Assembly (NCBI RefSeq): GCF_004209775.1
Contig: NZ_CP035914.1
Location: 2,046,001 to 2,110,000 of the forward strand
Length of the DNA stretch: 64,000 nt
DNA from: Synechococcus sp. WH 8101
GTDB lineage: Bacteria; Cyanobacteriota; Cyanobacteriia; PCC-6307; Cyanobiaceae
Direction: 5' to 3'
Shown: in pieces, positions 18,971-26,476 of the stretch
Layout of the letters: the number at the start of each line of letters is the position of its first letter
Position numbering within the stretch: position 1 is the first letter of the stretch
Position numbers and translations under genes: made by a program
The notes under the pieces: model-generated
What the model was told of the DNA's origin: nothing
Seen by the model: only the letters and a program-made list of their open reading frames with translations
Database searches by the model: none

Positions 18971-19288
18971 ATGACTAGTATCACGAAGGCTGAAAAACTC
19001 AAGCGCGTGAATATGGTGCGTGCAATCCTTTCACGCAGTGGGACTCGCTCCGAATGCCTTGAGCTTGCGGCAACGGAATGGGGACTAAAACCCCGTTCGG
19101 CCGACTTCTACATCAATGAGGCCAATCAGCAGATCTTTCAAGATTTCGACATCGATCGCAAGGAGTACATCGCGCAACTGCTGCAGGTGCTGCACCGCGT
19201 GATGGAGAAGGGCACTGAGACCAACCCGATGGGCGCTGTCACCGCAGCCATAGCCCAGGCCATTAAGCCAGCTCGCCTCGACCGATGA
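18971..19288 (+). CDS. Small HTH protein, resembles phage terminase small subunits
   Basis: A 105-residue island protein. Residues ~8-55 (VNMVRAILSRSGTRSECLEL and then WGLKPRSADFYINEANQQI) form a homeodomain-like helix-turn-helix in which each putative recognition helix is preceded by a W-G-L/V-turn. Residues ~60-95 (DIDRKEYIAQLLQVLHRVMEKG) form an amphipathic helical region. This N-terminal HTH plus helical oligomerisation segment is the plan of many phage small terminases. A generic regulator is the alternative. ATG at 18971, 151 bp after the exoprotein gene. No large terminase or capsid gene is nearby. Confidence 0.45.
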   Translation: MTSITKAEKLKRVNMVRAILSRSGTRSECLELAATEWGLKPRSADFYINEANQQIFQDFDIDRKEYIAQLLQVLHRVMEKGTETNPMGAVTAAIAQAIKPARLDR

Positions 19289-19328
19289 ACTGCAAGTCCG
19301 GCCTCTACCCAACACCAGCCATCAAAAA

Positions 19329-19379
19329 GTGACCCCACCCCCAAAAGAGGGGGGCACTTTCGCCCTATTTCGGGGTCAC
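19329..19379. repeat. Nested inverted repeats beside the IS element
   Basis: Outer arms GTGACCCC (19329-19336) and GGGGTCAC (19372-19379) pair perfectly. A second stem (AAAGTG...CACTTT around C5/G6 runs, about 19326-19360) lies inside. It may act as a transcription stop for the preceding small gene, although there is no T tract. The IS5 element inserted directly next to it at 19383/19384. Confidence 0.5.
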
Positions 19380-19383
19380 CTAG

Positions 19384-20624
19384 GGAAGCTCTGGGCAACG
19401 CCGGTTTGAGCGGCGCGGGGCCGCCAAAAGTTGTCTGACGTGGCCTTTGTGTTGCATTGAGACTTGAATCAGCCCCTGGATAGCTGATTACGGGCTCTTT
19501 GCCTTCTCTTTTGGCACCCTGTTCATCCCAACAGCCACACCAGTTCTGTGTTCATGCTGCAGCCAGTAGATGGCCACGAGCGAGAAACAGATTGGTCAGT
19601 GCGGCCATCACATTAATCTTGCATCGATTCTTGGCCAGGCCACGCAGTCGGGTCTTTTGAAAGCCGAACTGTTGTTTGATCACCCTGAATGGGTGCTCAA
19701 CCTTGGCGCGGACGTGTGCCTTTGCAGCCTCGATCAGATCCTCAAGCCTTCCTTCTGGAGTGTCAGGTAGCGCTCGGCGTTTGCCTGGTCGCATCGCCAC
19801 CCGAAACACTGCTGAATGGCCCGCCATTTCAGGTCGTTTAGTGATGCCCTGGTAGCCGGCGTCGCCGTAGACGACCTCCTCATCGCCATGCAACAGCTCA
19901 GCCGCTGGGGTGAGGTCGTGCACGTTGGCGGCTGTGGCGACGACTGAATGGATCAGGCCGGAGTCCTTGTCGACGCCGATATGGACTTTCATCCCGTAGG
20001 CGCAGCCTTCCGCGCAGCGGTGATACCACTGGTTTCCCTTCTTGGTCTGGTGCATCTCGGGATCGCGCTTCCCTTCTTTGTTCTTGGTGGAACTGGGTGC
20101 CGCAATCAAGGTGGCATCGACGATCGTGCCTTGGCGCATCGTCATGCCCCTTGTGCTGAGATGGGCTTTGACCGTCTCAAAGATCTGCTGGCCCAGATCG
20201 TGCTTCTCCAGCAGGTGGCGGAAGGTCAGGATCGTCGTCTCATCAGGGATCCGGTCGCTGATCAACTCGATGCCGGCAAAGCGGCGCATGGTGGGCACCT
20301 CGATCAGGGCCTCTTCCATGGCCGGATCGCTGAGTGAATACCACTGCTGCAACAGGTGGATCCGCAGCATGGTGGCCAACGGATAGGGAGGCCTACCGCC
20401 TTTCTTGCTCGTCTTTGGGTAGTGGGGCTCGATCAAGTCGATCAGCGCCTGCCATGGCACCACCACCTCCATCTCAGAGAGAAACTTCTCCCGTTTGGTC
20501 TGCTTCTTGGCCGTGGTGAGCTCGTAATCCAAGAAGCCGAGCTGTTTGCCGCCCATCAACCCAGTCCTGGCCTGCGATCACAGGGACATTGTCCCGCGAA
20601 TGGCCCTGGTTTTCCAGAGTCTCC
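19384..20624 (-). mobile_element. IS5-family insertion sequence, apparently complete
   Basis: 1241 bp. Terminal inverted repeats GGAAGCTCTGGGCAAC (left) and GGAGACTCTGGAAAAC (right, reverse complement) match at 12 of 16 positions. The element is flanked by a 4-bp target duplication CTAG (19380-19383 and 20625-20628), the usual IS5-group target. One transposase gene fills it on the minus strand. It sits in non-coding island DNA. Confidence 0.85.
19552..20556 (-). CDS. IS5-family transposase
   Basis: 334 residues from the ATG at 20556 (a TTG sits one codon upstream). It has the IS5 N-terminal DUF772 region (KGGRPPYPLATMLRIHLLQQWYS) and the DDE catalytic domain: first Asp in IVDATLIAAPSS, second in VVYGDAGYQG, Glu in KVEHPFRVIKQQFGF. 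The frame is uninterrupted, so the element may be active. It cuts and pastes the surrounding 1241-bp IS. Confidence 0.95.
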   Translation of the reverse strand: MGGKQLGFLDYELTTAKKQTKREKFLSEMEVVVPWQALIDLIEPHYPKTSKKGGRPPYPLATMLRIHLLQQWYSLSDPAMEEALIEVPTMRRFAGIELISDRIPDETTILTFRHLLEKHDLGQQIFETVKAHLSTRGMTMRQGTIVDATLIAAPSSTKNKEGKRDPEMHQTKKGNQWYHRCAEGCAYGMKVHIGVDKDSGLIHSVVATAANVHDLTPAAELLHGDEEVVYGDAGYQGITKRPEMAGHSAVFRVAMRPGKRRALPDTPEGRLEDLIEAAKAHVRAKVEHPFRVIKQQFGFQKTRLRGLAKNRCKINVMAALTNLFLARGHLLAAA

Positions 20625-20700
20625 CTAGGGCACCCTCCACATCCAACAACCGAGACATAGCCTCAAAAGCCCAGTCCACGAATGTAAACTTTTTTCATCA

Positions 20701-20741
20701 TCTAAGCAGCCGGTCGTTGGTTCGAATCCAACAGGGGGCGT
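20701..20741. repeat. Island attachment repeat (right): orphan tRNA-Arg 3' fragment
   Basis: A perfect copy of 11641-11681. It contains the anticodon, the 3' anticodon stem, variable loop, T arm and 3' acceptor strand, but no 5' half, so it cannot make a tRNA. It marks the far end of the island; ordinary chromosome resumes at 20742. Confidence 0.9.
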
Positions 20742-20745
20742 GATG

Positions 20746-20844
20746 TCAGAGAAAGTCGAATTCATCGTCGTTTTCCTTGGCCAAGGCCTGGATCACGAGG
20801 GTGGACAGGGGGATGGCCAGGGCCGCCAGAACCAGAAGTTCCAT
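20746..20844 (-). CDS. Putative 32-residue single-span membrane protein
   Basis: A short frame, MELLVLAALAIPLSTLVIQA then LAKENDDEFDFL: one hydrophobic segment (residues 2-20) and an acidic tail, the composition of small photosynthetic or accessory membrane subunits, but I cannot match it to a named one. Its stop codon lies 5 bp from the right attachment repeat, so before integration the gene was convergent with tRNA-Arg. It lies 68 bp downstream of the 20913-21374 gene on the same strand. Confidence 0.45.
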   Translation of the reverse strand: MELLVLAALAIPLSTLVIQALAKENDDEFDFL

Positions 20845-20912
20845 CAAAGGTTTCAGATCGCCATTCAGTCAATCGCTGCTGAGGCGGAGGCAGCGTCGCG
20901 ATCGCCACAGAA

Positions 20913-21374
20913 TCAGAGCGTTGTGTTGGAAGGCTGATGCTCACTGAGCCGCCAGCGCCAGGTTTGCACCAGCTCGAGCCGCAAGCCGTGACCTCTCAGC
21001 TTCAGCACCCTGGTGAGGGTCACCCGATTGGCATCACAGGAACGCGTCACGGACGCCCGGGGCTTCTCGAAGACAAAGCGTTGATCCATGAAATGGTTCA
21101 GCACCACCGCCGTCACCCCGGTGGTGGGAGCGGCGAGATCCAACCGGAAACGGTCACACTGCAACGCCTGAGTCGCACCATCTGCCCCAGCAAGCGCCAG
21201 GTCGCGACAGGGAATCACCTGCTGATCCTGCAGGCGGATCCAGGCCTGGTTGGGCCGTTGGGGGGCCCAGCTGAAACCCAGAGGCGCCTCACACTCGCCC
21301 GCTGCCGCCGGCAGGGCGATGGTGGCGATCCCCGCGAGCAGCAGAGATCGGCCGAACGGGCTGAAAGCACGCAT
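20913..21374 (-). CDS. Exported hypothetical protein
   Basis: 153 residues with a Sec-type signal peptide (hydrophobic 9-24, AAAGE cleavage region). The mature part contains three cysteines and two later ones in separate segments (ECEAPLG, IPCRDL, LQCDRF, RSCDAN), suggesting disulfides in the periplasm or thylakoid lumen. No known domain is recognised. ATG at 21374, 41 bp after the glgX stop on the same strand, so probably co-transcribed with glgX. Confidence 0.6.
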   Translation of the reverse strand: MRAFSPFGRSLLLAGIATIALPAAAGECEAPLGFSWAPQRPNQAWIRLQDQQVIPCRDLALAGADGATQALQCDRFRLDLAAPTTGVTAVVLNHFMDQRFVFEKPRASVTRSCDANRVTLTRVLKLRGHGLRLELVQTWRWRLSEHQPSNTTL

Positions 21375-21415
21375 GCTCCGGCTCTTGCATCAGATCACGG
21401 CATTCTCGGCTGCCT

Positions 21416-23491
21416 TCAGAGCTGAAGACTGCCGAGCATTTCACGGGCCACCATCACCACCAGGCTGCGGGCCTCCAGAGGTACCCCCCCGGGCGTCCAC
21501 ACCTCCGGCTGCTGGGGCAGATCGTCTCCCGGTGGCAAAGCGGTGTCGATCAGGCGATGCCAGGGCGAGGTGGGCTGGGGCAGATCGAAGTGCATCGCCT
21601 TGAAATAGCTGTTGAAACCGGCCCAGAGCACGGCACCCCGACTGCCGCGCTGCAGGCTCACCGCCAGGCAATGGGACCAGCTGGCCCAGTCGGGCTTGCC
21701 GAGTTCCACCCCGTGCCATTGGCGCCAGAGCTGATCGGGATCGCTGCTGCGCCGCTGCGGCATCTCACCGATCGGCTGTTGAGGATTGATCAGATCGGCC
21801 AGCTGCTGGCGCAGGCGGAGCAACCGCCGCACGTAACCCTGGAGGTGCCGGTCGCAGTGGTCGTCGCCCCAGATCATCCAACTCAAGGGGCTGTCCTGGC
21901 ACCAGCTGTTGTTGTTGCCGCCCTGACTCCGCCCCACCTCATCGCCCATCAACAGCATCGGCACCCCTCGGCTGAGAAGCAGTGAGGTGATCAGATTGCG
22001 CTGCTGCCTGCGGCGCAAGGCCAGAACGGCGTGATCGGTGCTGGGCCCCTCCACACCGTGGTTCCAGCTGCTGTTGTGATTCTCTCCATCGCGGTTGTCT
22101 TCTCCATTGGCGAGGTTGTGTTTGCCGTTGAAGCTCACCAGGTCCATCAGGGTGAAGCCATCGTGGGCCGTGATGAAGTTCACGGAACGCCCCAACGCGA
22201 GGGGGCGCCCTCCGTTTAGGTCCGGGCTGCCGCGCAGGCGCTGACCCAGCTTCCAGGTGCTGTTGTCATCGCCTTTCCAGAAGCTGCGCAGATCGTCGCG
22301 GAACCGTCCGTTCCAGGCACCGATCCGCTGCGCTGGGAAATCGCTGAGCCGATAAAGGCCGCCGCAATCCCATGGCTCACTCACCAGTTTCAGGTCACTC
22401 AACAGGGGGTCGGCTTCGATTGCCTCGAACAGAGGCGGATGGTCGAGTGGTTGCAGCCCCTCACCCCGACTGAGGGCAATGCCGAGATCAAACCGGAACC
22501 CATCCACTCCTAGTTCGATCGCCCAACAGCGCATCGATTCGAGAATGAGCTGACGGGTCAGGGGGCGATTGGCGGCAATGCTGTTGCCACAGCCACTCAC
22601 ATCGAGGTAATCGCCTTTGCTGTTCTGGTGGTAATAAAGCCGATCGCCGCAGCCCCGCCAACTCAGCGTCGGCCCATGTCGATTCCCTTCGGTGGTGTGG
22701 TTGTAGACCACATCAAGCAGCACCTCAAGACCGTTGTCGTGACAGGCCGCCACCAGCTCGCGCACCTGGGCGCGAGCCTGCAGAGGGTCGTCGCCCTCGA
22801 GATAGCCATGGTGGGGAGCAAACCAGCTGAGGGGGCTGTACCCCCAGACGTTGTCGCGCCCCGCCGGAGCATCCTGCGGATCAAACGCCTGGATCGGCAG
22901 CAGCTCGATCGCCGTGACCCCCAGATCCTTGAGATAAGGGAGCTTGTCGATCACCCCCCGCAGGGTGCCACGACGGTCCGGTGCCACACCACTGTCGACG
23001 CGCCGGGTGAACCCCCCCACATGCAATTCATAGATCACGCTGCGATTCCAGCTGTGGTGCGGTCGCGGATGGGCCTGAAAGTCGAAACTGTCCCGTTCGC
23101 ACACCACCGCCTTCAAGCAGCAGTCGGTGTTGGGTGAGGCACCGGTGGCCGCCTCCCGCCGATACACCTCCCAGCCGGCGATCGCCCGCGCGCAGGGATC
23201 GAGCAGCACCTTCGCTGGTCGGAAACCATGGCCGCCCGGCTCCAACGGGCCGAACACGCGATAGCCATAGCAACAACCGGCCTGGAGGCCTTCCACCTCC
23301 ACATGCCAGTAATCACCGGACCGATGCTCCAAGCCGAGATCGATGATCCGCTCCGGTTGAGGCGCATCCGCACGGGCATACAGCAGAAGCTCCACCCGAT
23401 AAGCGCCGGGGGCTGCGAGGGAGAAATTCACCCCCCGTTCGGTGATCGCACTGCCCAAGGGCCAGGGCCTGCCGCGCTGGATCGTGCTCAA
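21416..23491 (-). CDS. glgX: Glycogen debranching enzyme (GlgX/isoamylase type)
   Basis: Hydrolyses alpha-1,6 branches of glycogen during night-time carbon mobilisation. 691 residues: N-terminal CBM48 beta-sandwich (~10-130), then a GH13 barrel with DVVYNHT (~260-266), nucleophile Asp335 in GFRFDLG, acid/base Glu372 in VSEPWD and the third acid Asp444 in AHDGFT, followed by a C-terminal beta domain. Length is normal for GlgX. The frame opens with TTG at 23491; no better ATG lies nearby. It is divergent from the 23560 gene, with a ~70-bp shared promoter region. Confidence 0.92.
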   Translation of the reverse strand: MSTIQRGRPWPLGSAITERGVNFSLAAPGAYRVELLLYARADAPQPERIIDLGLEHRSGDYWHVEVEGLQAGCCYGYRVFGPLEPGGHGFRPAKVLLDPCARAIAGWEVYRREAATGASPNTDCCLKAVVCERDSFDFQAHPRPHHSWNRSVIYELHVGGFTRRVDSGVAPDRRGTLRGVIDKLPYLKDLGVTAIELLPIQAFDPQDAPAGRDNVWGYSPLSWFAPHHGYLEGDDPLQARAQVRELVAACHDNGLEVLLDVVYNHTTEGNRHGPTLSWRGCGDRLYYHQNSKGDYLDVSGCGNSIAANRPLTRQLILESMRCWAIELGVDGFRFDLGIALSRGEGLQPLDHPPLFEAIEADPLLSDLKLVSEPWDCGGLYRLSDFPAQRIGAWNGRFRDDLRSFWKGDDNSTWKLGQRLRGSPDLNGGRPLALGRSVNFITAHDGFTLMDLVSFNGKHNLANGEDNRDGENHNSSWNHGVEGPSTDHAVLALRRRQQRNLITSLLLSRGVPMLLMGDEVGRSQGGNNNSWCQDSPLSWMIWGDDHCDRHLQGYVRRLLRLRQQLADLINPQQPIGEMPQRRSSDPDQLWRQWHGVELGKPDWASWSHCLAVSLQRGSRGAVLWAGFNSYFKAMHFDLPQPTSPWHRLIDTALPPGDDLPQQPEVWTPGGVPLEARSLVVMVAREMLGSLQL

Positions 23492-23559
23492 GGATCCCGG
23501 CCCCCGCGTTCACAACGCACTGCGCTCAAATTAATGCTTGCGGCCGTTTGATTCAGCCC

Positions 23560-24240
23560 ATGACCATGCCGTCCGTTCTGGAATCAGGACGCCCGCCGCA
23601 ACCGGTGCGCGATGACCTCTGGCTGTTTCCTCCCAATCGCGACTGCCGGGGAGGGTCCTCCTGGTGGCTGACGTCTGATCCAGAGCCCGTGCTGATCGAC
23701 TGCCCACCCCTCACGGAAGCCAGCCTTGAAGCTCTGCAGACCCTGGCGGCAGGACGCCATCCCCGCATCCTGCTGACCAGCCGGGAGGGCCATGGCCGCA
23801 TCCGGCGGCTGCAGGAACGCCTGGGTTGGCCCGTACTGGTGCAGGAACAGGAGGCCTATCTGCTGCCGGGCGTCCATCCCCTGGAGACGTTCCAGGAGAC
23901 CCACACCACGGCAGCGGGCCTACGGCTGCTGTGGACGCCTGGGCCATCCCCTGGCAGCTGCGTGGTCCACGCCCCGGCCCCCTGGAATCTGCTCTTCTGT
24001 GGTCGTTTGCTGATCCCGGTGACGATGGGAACGCTGGCGCCCTTGCGCCACCGGCGCACCTTTCACTGGCCGCGCCAGCAACACAGCCTGACGCGGTTGC
24101 GCCAGTGGATTCCTGCAGATCAAAGCCCAGCACTGGCTTCTGGGGCTGGCCTTGGAGCTCTGCGCGGCGAGCGACTCAGCCCCTGGTCGAGCTGGACAGA
24201 CAACAACGAGACCGGCCATTGCCAGGGGTTGCCGTCGTAA
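23560..24240 (+). CDS. Metallo-beta-lactamase-fold protein with degenerate metal site
   Basis: 226 residues from the ATG at 23560 (a TTG four codons upstream is possible). The order of elements is that of an MBL hydrolase: VLIDCPPLTEASLEAL, ILLTSREGHGRIRRLQERLG where THxHxDH is expected, [17 protein letters not shown] where TPGHSPGS is expected, and LLFCGRLLIP where FCGD is expected. The usual His and Asp ligands are therefore replaced (by S/E, P and R), so the protein is probably not a metal hydrolase. Function unknown. It lies upstream of hupB on the same strand. Confidence 0.7.
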   Translation: MTMPSVLESGRPPQPVRDDLWLFPPNRDCRGGSSWWLTSDPEPVLIDCPPLTEASLEALQTLAAGRHPRILLTSREGHGRIRRLQERLGWPVLVQEQEAYLLPGVHPLETFQETHTTAAGLRLLWTPGPSPGSCVVHAPAPWNLLFCGRLLIPVTMGTLAPLRHRRTFHWPRQQHSLTRLRQWIPADQSPALASGAGLGALRGERLSPWSSWTDNNETGHCQGLPS

Positions 24241-24372
24241 AGCGTTGCGGCACAGGCCCTTTCAGTTGCCGCTGCGGTGCAGGCTCCATACGATTGGCCA
24301 GCTCAGGACAGCTCCTGCGGACGTCGACCTCCGCATTCCAAGCCCATCTCCGCATCTTTCTCCTCCCCAGCC

Positions 24373-24648
24373 ATGAACAAAGCTGACCTCGTCAATCTCG
24401 TCGCCGCCCGCACCGAACTGACCAAGACCGACGTTTCCCTGGTCGTGGATGCTGCGATCGAAACCATCATCGATTCCGTCGTGGAAGGCAAGAAGGTGTC
24501 GATCCTCGGTTTCGGTTCCTTCGAGCCCCGCGAGCGCTCCGCCCGTCAGGGCCTGAACCCCAAGACCGGCGAGAAGATCAAGATTCCGGCCAAGCGCGTT
24601 CCCGCCTTCACCGCCGGCAAGATGTTCAAGGACCGCGTGCAGGGCTGA
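24373..24648 (+). CDS. hupB: HU-family nucleoid protein
   Basis: Small histone-like DNA-bending protein, 91 residues, exactly the family length. It begins MNKADLVNLVAARTELTK, has GKKVSILGFGSFEPRERSAR and the beta-arm RQGLNPKTGEKIKIPAKRVPAFTAGK. The true start is the ATG at 24373; the upstream frame extension to 24277 is not conserved in HU. It is followed by an intrinsic terminator at 24673-24699. Confidence 0.97.
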   Translation: MNKADLVNLVAARTELTKTDVSLVVDAAIETIIDSVVEGKKVSILGFGSFEPRERSARQGLNPKTGEKIKIPAKRVPAFTAGKMFKDRVQG

Positions 24649-24672
24649 ACGGTCTCCCTGGATGACGACAGG

Positions 24673-24699
24673 GCGGTCCTGCGGGGCCGCTTTGTTGTG
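24673..24699 (+). terminator. Intrinsic terminator after hupB
   Basis: A 7-bp stem GCGGTCC/GGGCCGC (one G-U pair) with loop TGCG at 24673-24690 is followed by TTTGTTGTG. It lies 24 bp after the hupB stop. Confidence 0.75.
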
Positions 24700-24734
24700 T
24701 AAAACGGCTGAATGGCGTCGCTGGATCGCAGGCC

Positions 24735-25697
24735 ATGGATGGCTCCGAATCCCGCACCGATGGGCTGCCCCGACGACTGCAGGCCCTGATCGATGCCGGA
24801 CAGCAACGCCGAACGCAGGAGTACTGCGGCCGTTTCGCCCCCACTCCCTCAGGCCCTCTGCATCGCGGCAACCTGCGCACAGCCCTGATCTCCTGGCTGG
24901 CGGCCCGCCTGCACAACGGCAGCTGGCGGCTGCGGATCGATGATCTCGACACACCGCGCCTGCGACCGGGCGCGATCGAGGCGGCCCTGGCGGATCTTCG
25001 CTGGCTCGGCCTCGACTGGGATGGCCCCGTCATCCTGCAGAGCGAGCGCCGAGGGCTTTACCACACTCTTCTGAGCCATTGGCGCCGCACGGGCAAGGTT
25101 TACGCCTGCCGCTGCAGTCGGCGTCAGCTGAGCCGGCAACGCCTGTATCCAGGCTTCTGCCGCGACCGCCTACGGGGATGGGGCTGGGAGCAGCAACGCC
25201 TGCCGGCCTGGCGCCTCCGCGTGGCCGCAGAGTTTGCTGAGCGCTGCGGTGACCCGGTGGTGCGTCGAGCGGATGGCGTCATCGCTTACCACCTGGCCAC
25301 CGCCTTTGATGAACTGGCCCTTGGCATCAGCGACGTGGTGCGCGGCGCTGACCTGGCCCCGGTCCAGACCGTCCAGGAAGCGGTGATCGCCGCCATGGGC
25401 CCGATCAGCCCACCCCGCTATCAACACGTCCCCCTGCTCTGCGACACGCAAGGCGTGAAGCTGTCGAAACGGGATGGCAGCCAGGGATTGCCACCGCGGA
25501 ACGAACGCCCCGCCACCGCTGCAGCGGAAGTGGGGCAACTGGCCTCCGGCCTGCAGCTGATCCCCCCGGGCAACGAGCTCTCGGCCCAGGATTTGCTGCA
25601 ACACCTGCGTTTCAGGCCCGAGCTCTTCCCCCACCAAGCGCTGCCGGATTCTTCACAAAGCCTTCGGGATCACGGCGGTCAAACGACTCCACACTGA
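24735..25697 (+). CDS. gluQ: Glutamyl-Q tRNA(Asp) synthetase
   Basis: Truncated GluRS paralogue (YadB) that attaches glutamate to the queuosine base of tRNA-Asp. 320 residues; it has the HIGH-like PSGPLHRGNLRTA (38-50), the zinc-type motif C125-x-C127 ... Y138-x3-C142, and KLSKR at 242-246. It lacks the anticodon-binding half of full GluRS. The N-terminal ~30 residues are a non-conserved extension and a later start cannot be excluded. ATG at 24735, after the hupB terminator. Confidence 0.9.
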   Translation: MDGSESRTDGLPRRLQALIDAGQQRRTQEYCGRFAPTPSGPLHRGNLRTALISWLAARLHNGSWRLRIDDLDTPRLRPGAIEAALADLRWLGLDWDGPVILQSERRGLYHTLLSHWRRTGKVYACRCSRRQLSRQRLYPGFCRDRLRGWGWEQQRLPAWRLRVAAEFAERCGDPVVRRADGVIAYHLATAFDELALGISDVVRGADLAPVQTVQEAVIAAMGPISPPRYQHVPLLCDTQGVKLSKRDGSQGLPPRNERPATAAAEVGQLASGLQLIPPGNELSAQDLLQHLRFRPELFPHQALPDSSQSLRDHGGQTTPH

Positions 25698-25725
25698 ACA
25701 AAACCACCATCACCACGGTGCAGCC

Positions 25726-25923
25726 ATGACCACCTGTGCCCACTGCGGCGGAAGCGGCATCCAACGGGTGTCTGAACAACGCTTCCGCACCTGCCTGCAC
25801 TGCCTCGGCAACGGCGACAACGGAGGGAGCCCAACCAGTGACGCTGTCCTGCGCTTCCCCCAGGTCGAGATCGACTTGACCCCAGATCTCAGCGCAGCTG
25901 TTTCTTCTTCTGCTGCCAGATAA
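25726..25923 (+). CDS. Small CxxC zinc-finger-like protein
   Basis: 65 residues with two CxxC pairs, CAHCGGSG (4-7) and CLHCLGNG (23-26), the CxxCxGxG pattern of DnaJ-type zinc fingers; the C-terminal half is acidic and then Ser/Ala-rich without a domain. It probably binds one zinc ion. It lies 28 bp after gluQ and its 3' end overlaps the convergent small frame at 25889-26005. Function unknown. Confidence 0.6.
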   Translation: MTTCAHCGGSGIQRVSEQRFRTCLHCLGNGDNGGSPTSDAVLRFPQVEIDLTPDLSAAVSSSAAR

Positions 25924-26005
25924 AGAACGCGGCGGTGGCCACCACCGCCAGCAGGGGAACCGTGGTGAACAGCAGCAAGGCGACAGCGGTCCAGTCGGTG
26001 TACAT
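25889..26005 (-). CDS. Putative 38-residue single-span membrane protein
   Basis: The minus-strand frame reads MYTDWTAVALLLFTTVPLLA then VVATAAFFIWQQKKKQLR: one membrane segment (about 7-29) with a lysine-rich end that would stay on the stromal/cytoplasmic side. It looks like a small thylakoid-type subunit, but I cannot assign it to a known Psb, Psa or Pet protein. Its last 11 codons overlap the 3' end of the convergent zinc-finger-like gene (25889-25923). Confidence 0.5.
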   Translation of the reverse strand: MYTDWTAVALLLFTTVPLLAVVATAAFFIWQQKKKQLR

Positions 26006-26069
26006 CCGCTCAGGAAGAATGCGCCGCCATCATCTCAGGCAGCATGGGATCCACACCACCGGCGCCGTC

Positions 26070-26339
26070 ATGTTCTGCCTGCCCTTGCGATGGACCTCCC
26101 TCGCTGTCGTCCTGCTCGTGAGCTCGGCCCTCGGCCAGGCGTCGCAGGCACAGATCCGTTTTGACGACTGCCAGCCGGTGGCAGGAGGTGGGATCACGTG
26201 CAACACGGTTCCCTACGGAAACACGCGGATGCAGATGATCGATGGGGAATACGGGTTGCTCGACCAGGCCAGTCCTGGCTGGGCCGAATACGACCCCTAT
26301 GAGGGCTACGAAGACATGCTCGGCGGCAACCAGACCTGA
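26070..26339 (+). CDS. Small exported hypothetical protein
   Basis: 89 residues from the ATG at 26070, chosen because a clean signal peptide follows (MFCLPLRWTSLAVVLLVSSA, cleavage after ASQA). The mature part is short, acidic and Tyr/Gly-rich (EYDPYEGYEDMLGG) with one Cys pair (DDCQP, ITCNT). No domain is recognised. The open frame extends upstream to 25935, but that part overlaps the antisense small gene and lacks a signal. tRNA-Gly follows convergently. Confidence 0.55.
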   Translation: MFCLPLRWTSLAVVLLVSSALGQASQAQIRFDDCQPVAGGGITCNTVPYGNTRMQMIDGEYGLLDQASPGWAEYDPYEGYEDMLGGNQT

Positions 26340-26344
26340 GCGAA

Positions 26345-26415
<71 letters not shown>

Positions 26416-26476
26416 ACTGATACATCCGAACCAATCCGCCCCTGAAGGCGTGTGACTGGATGTGTGCCCCACCATT

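Larger units (their letters stand above)
11641..20741. mobile_element. Genomic island integrated at tRNA-Arg
   Basis: The island is bounded by 41-bp perfect direct repeats, 11641-11681 inside the tRNA gene and 20701-20741 as an orphan 3' fragment. This is the standard footprint of a tyrosine-recombinase element that crosses over in the anticodon loop and restores the tRNA. Contents in order: a broken DDE transposase, a 6.4-kb subtilase/RTX gene, a small HTH or terminase-small-subunit-like gene and an IS5-family element. No integrase, excisionase, replication or structural phage gene is visible, so the element is either decayed or mobilised in trans. Several parts are AT-richer than the host genes. 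Confidence 0.85.

Noticed and set aside
19329-19379. Nested inverted repeats as ends of a second transposon
   Set aside because: No transposase lies between the arms and no target duplication is visible; it is more likely a hairpin.
20701-20741. Second tRNA-Arg gene
   Set aside because: Only the 3' half is present; there is no 5' acceptor strand, D arm or 5' anticodon stem. It is an attachment-site remnant.
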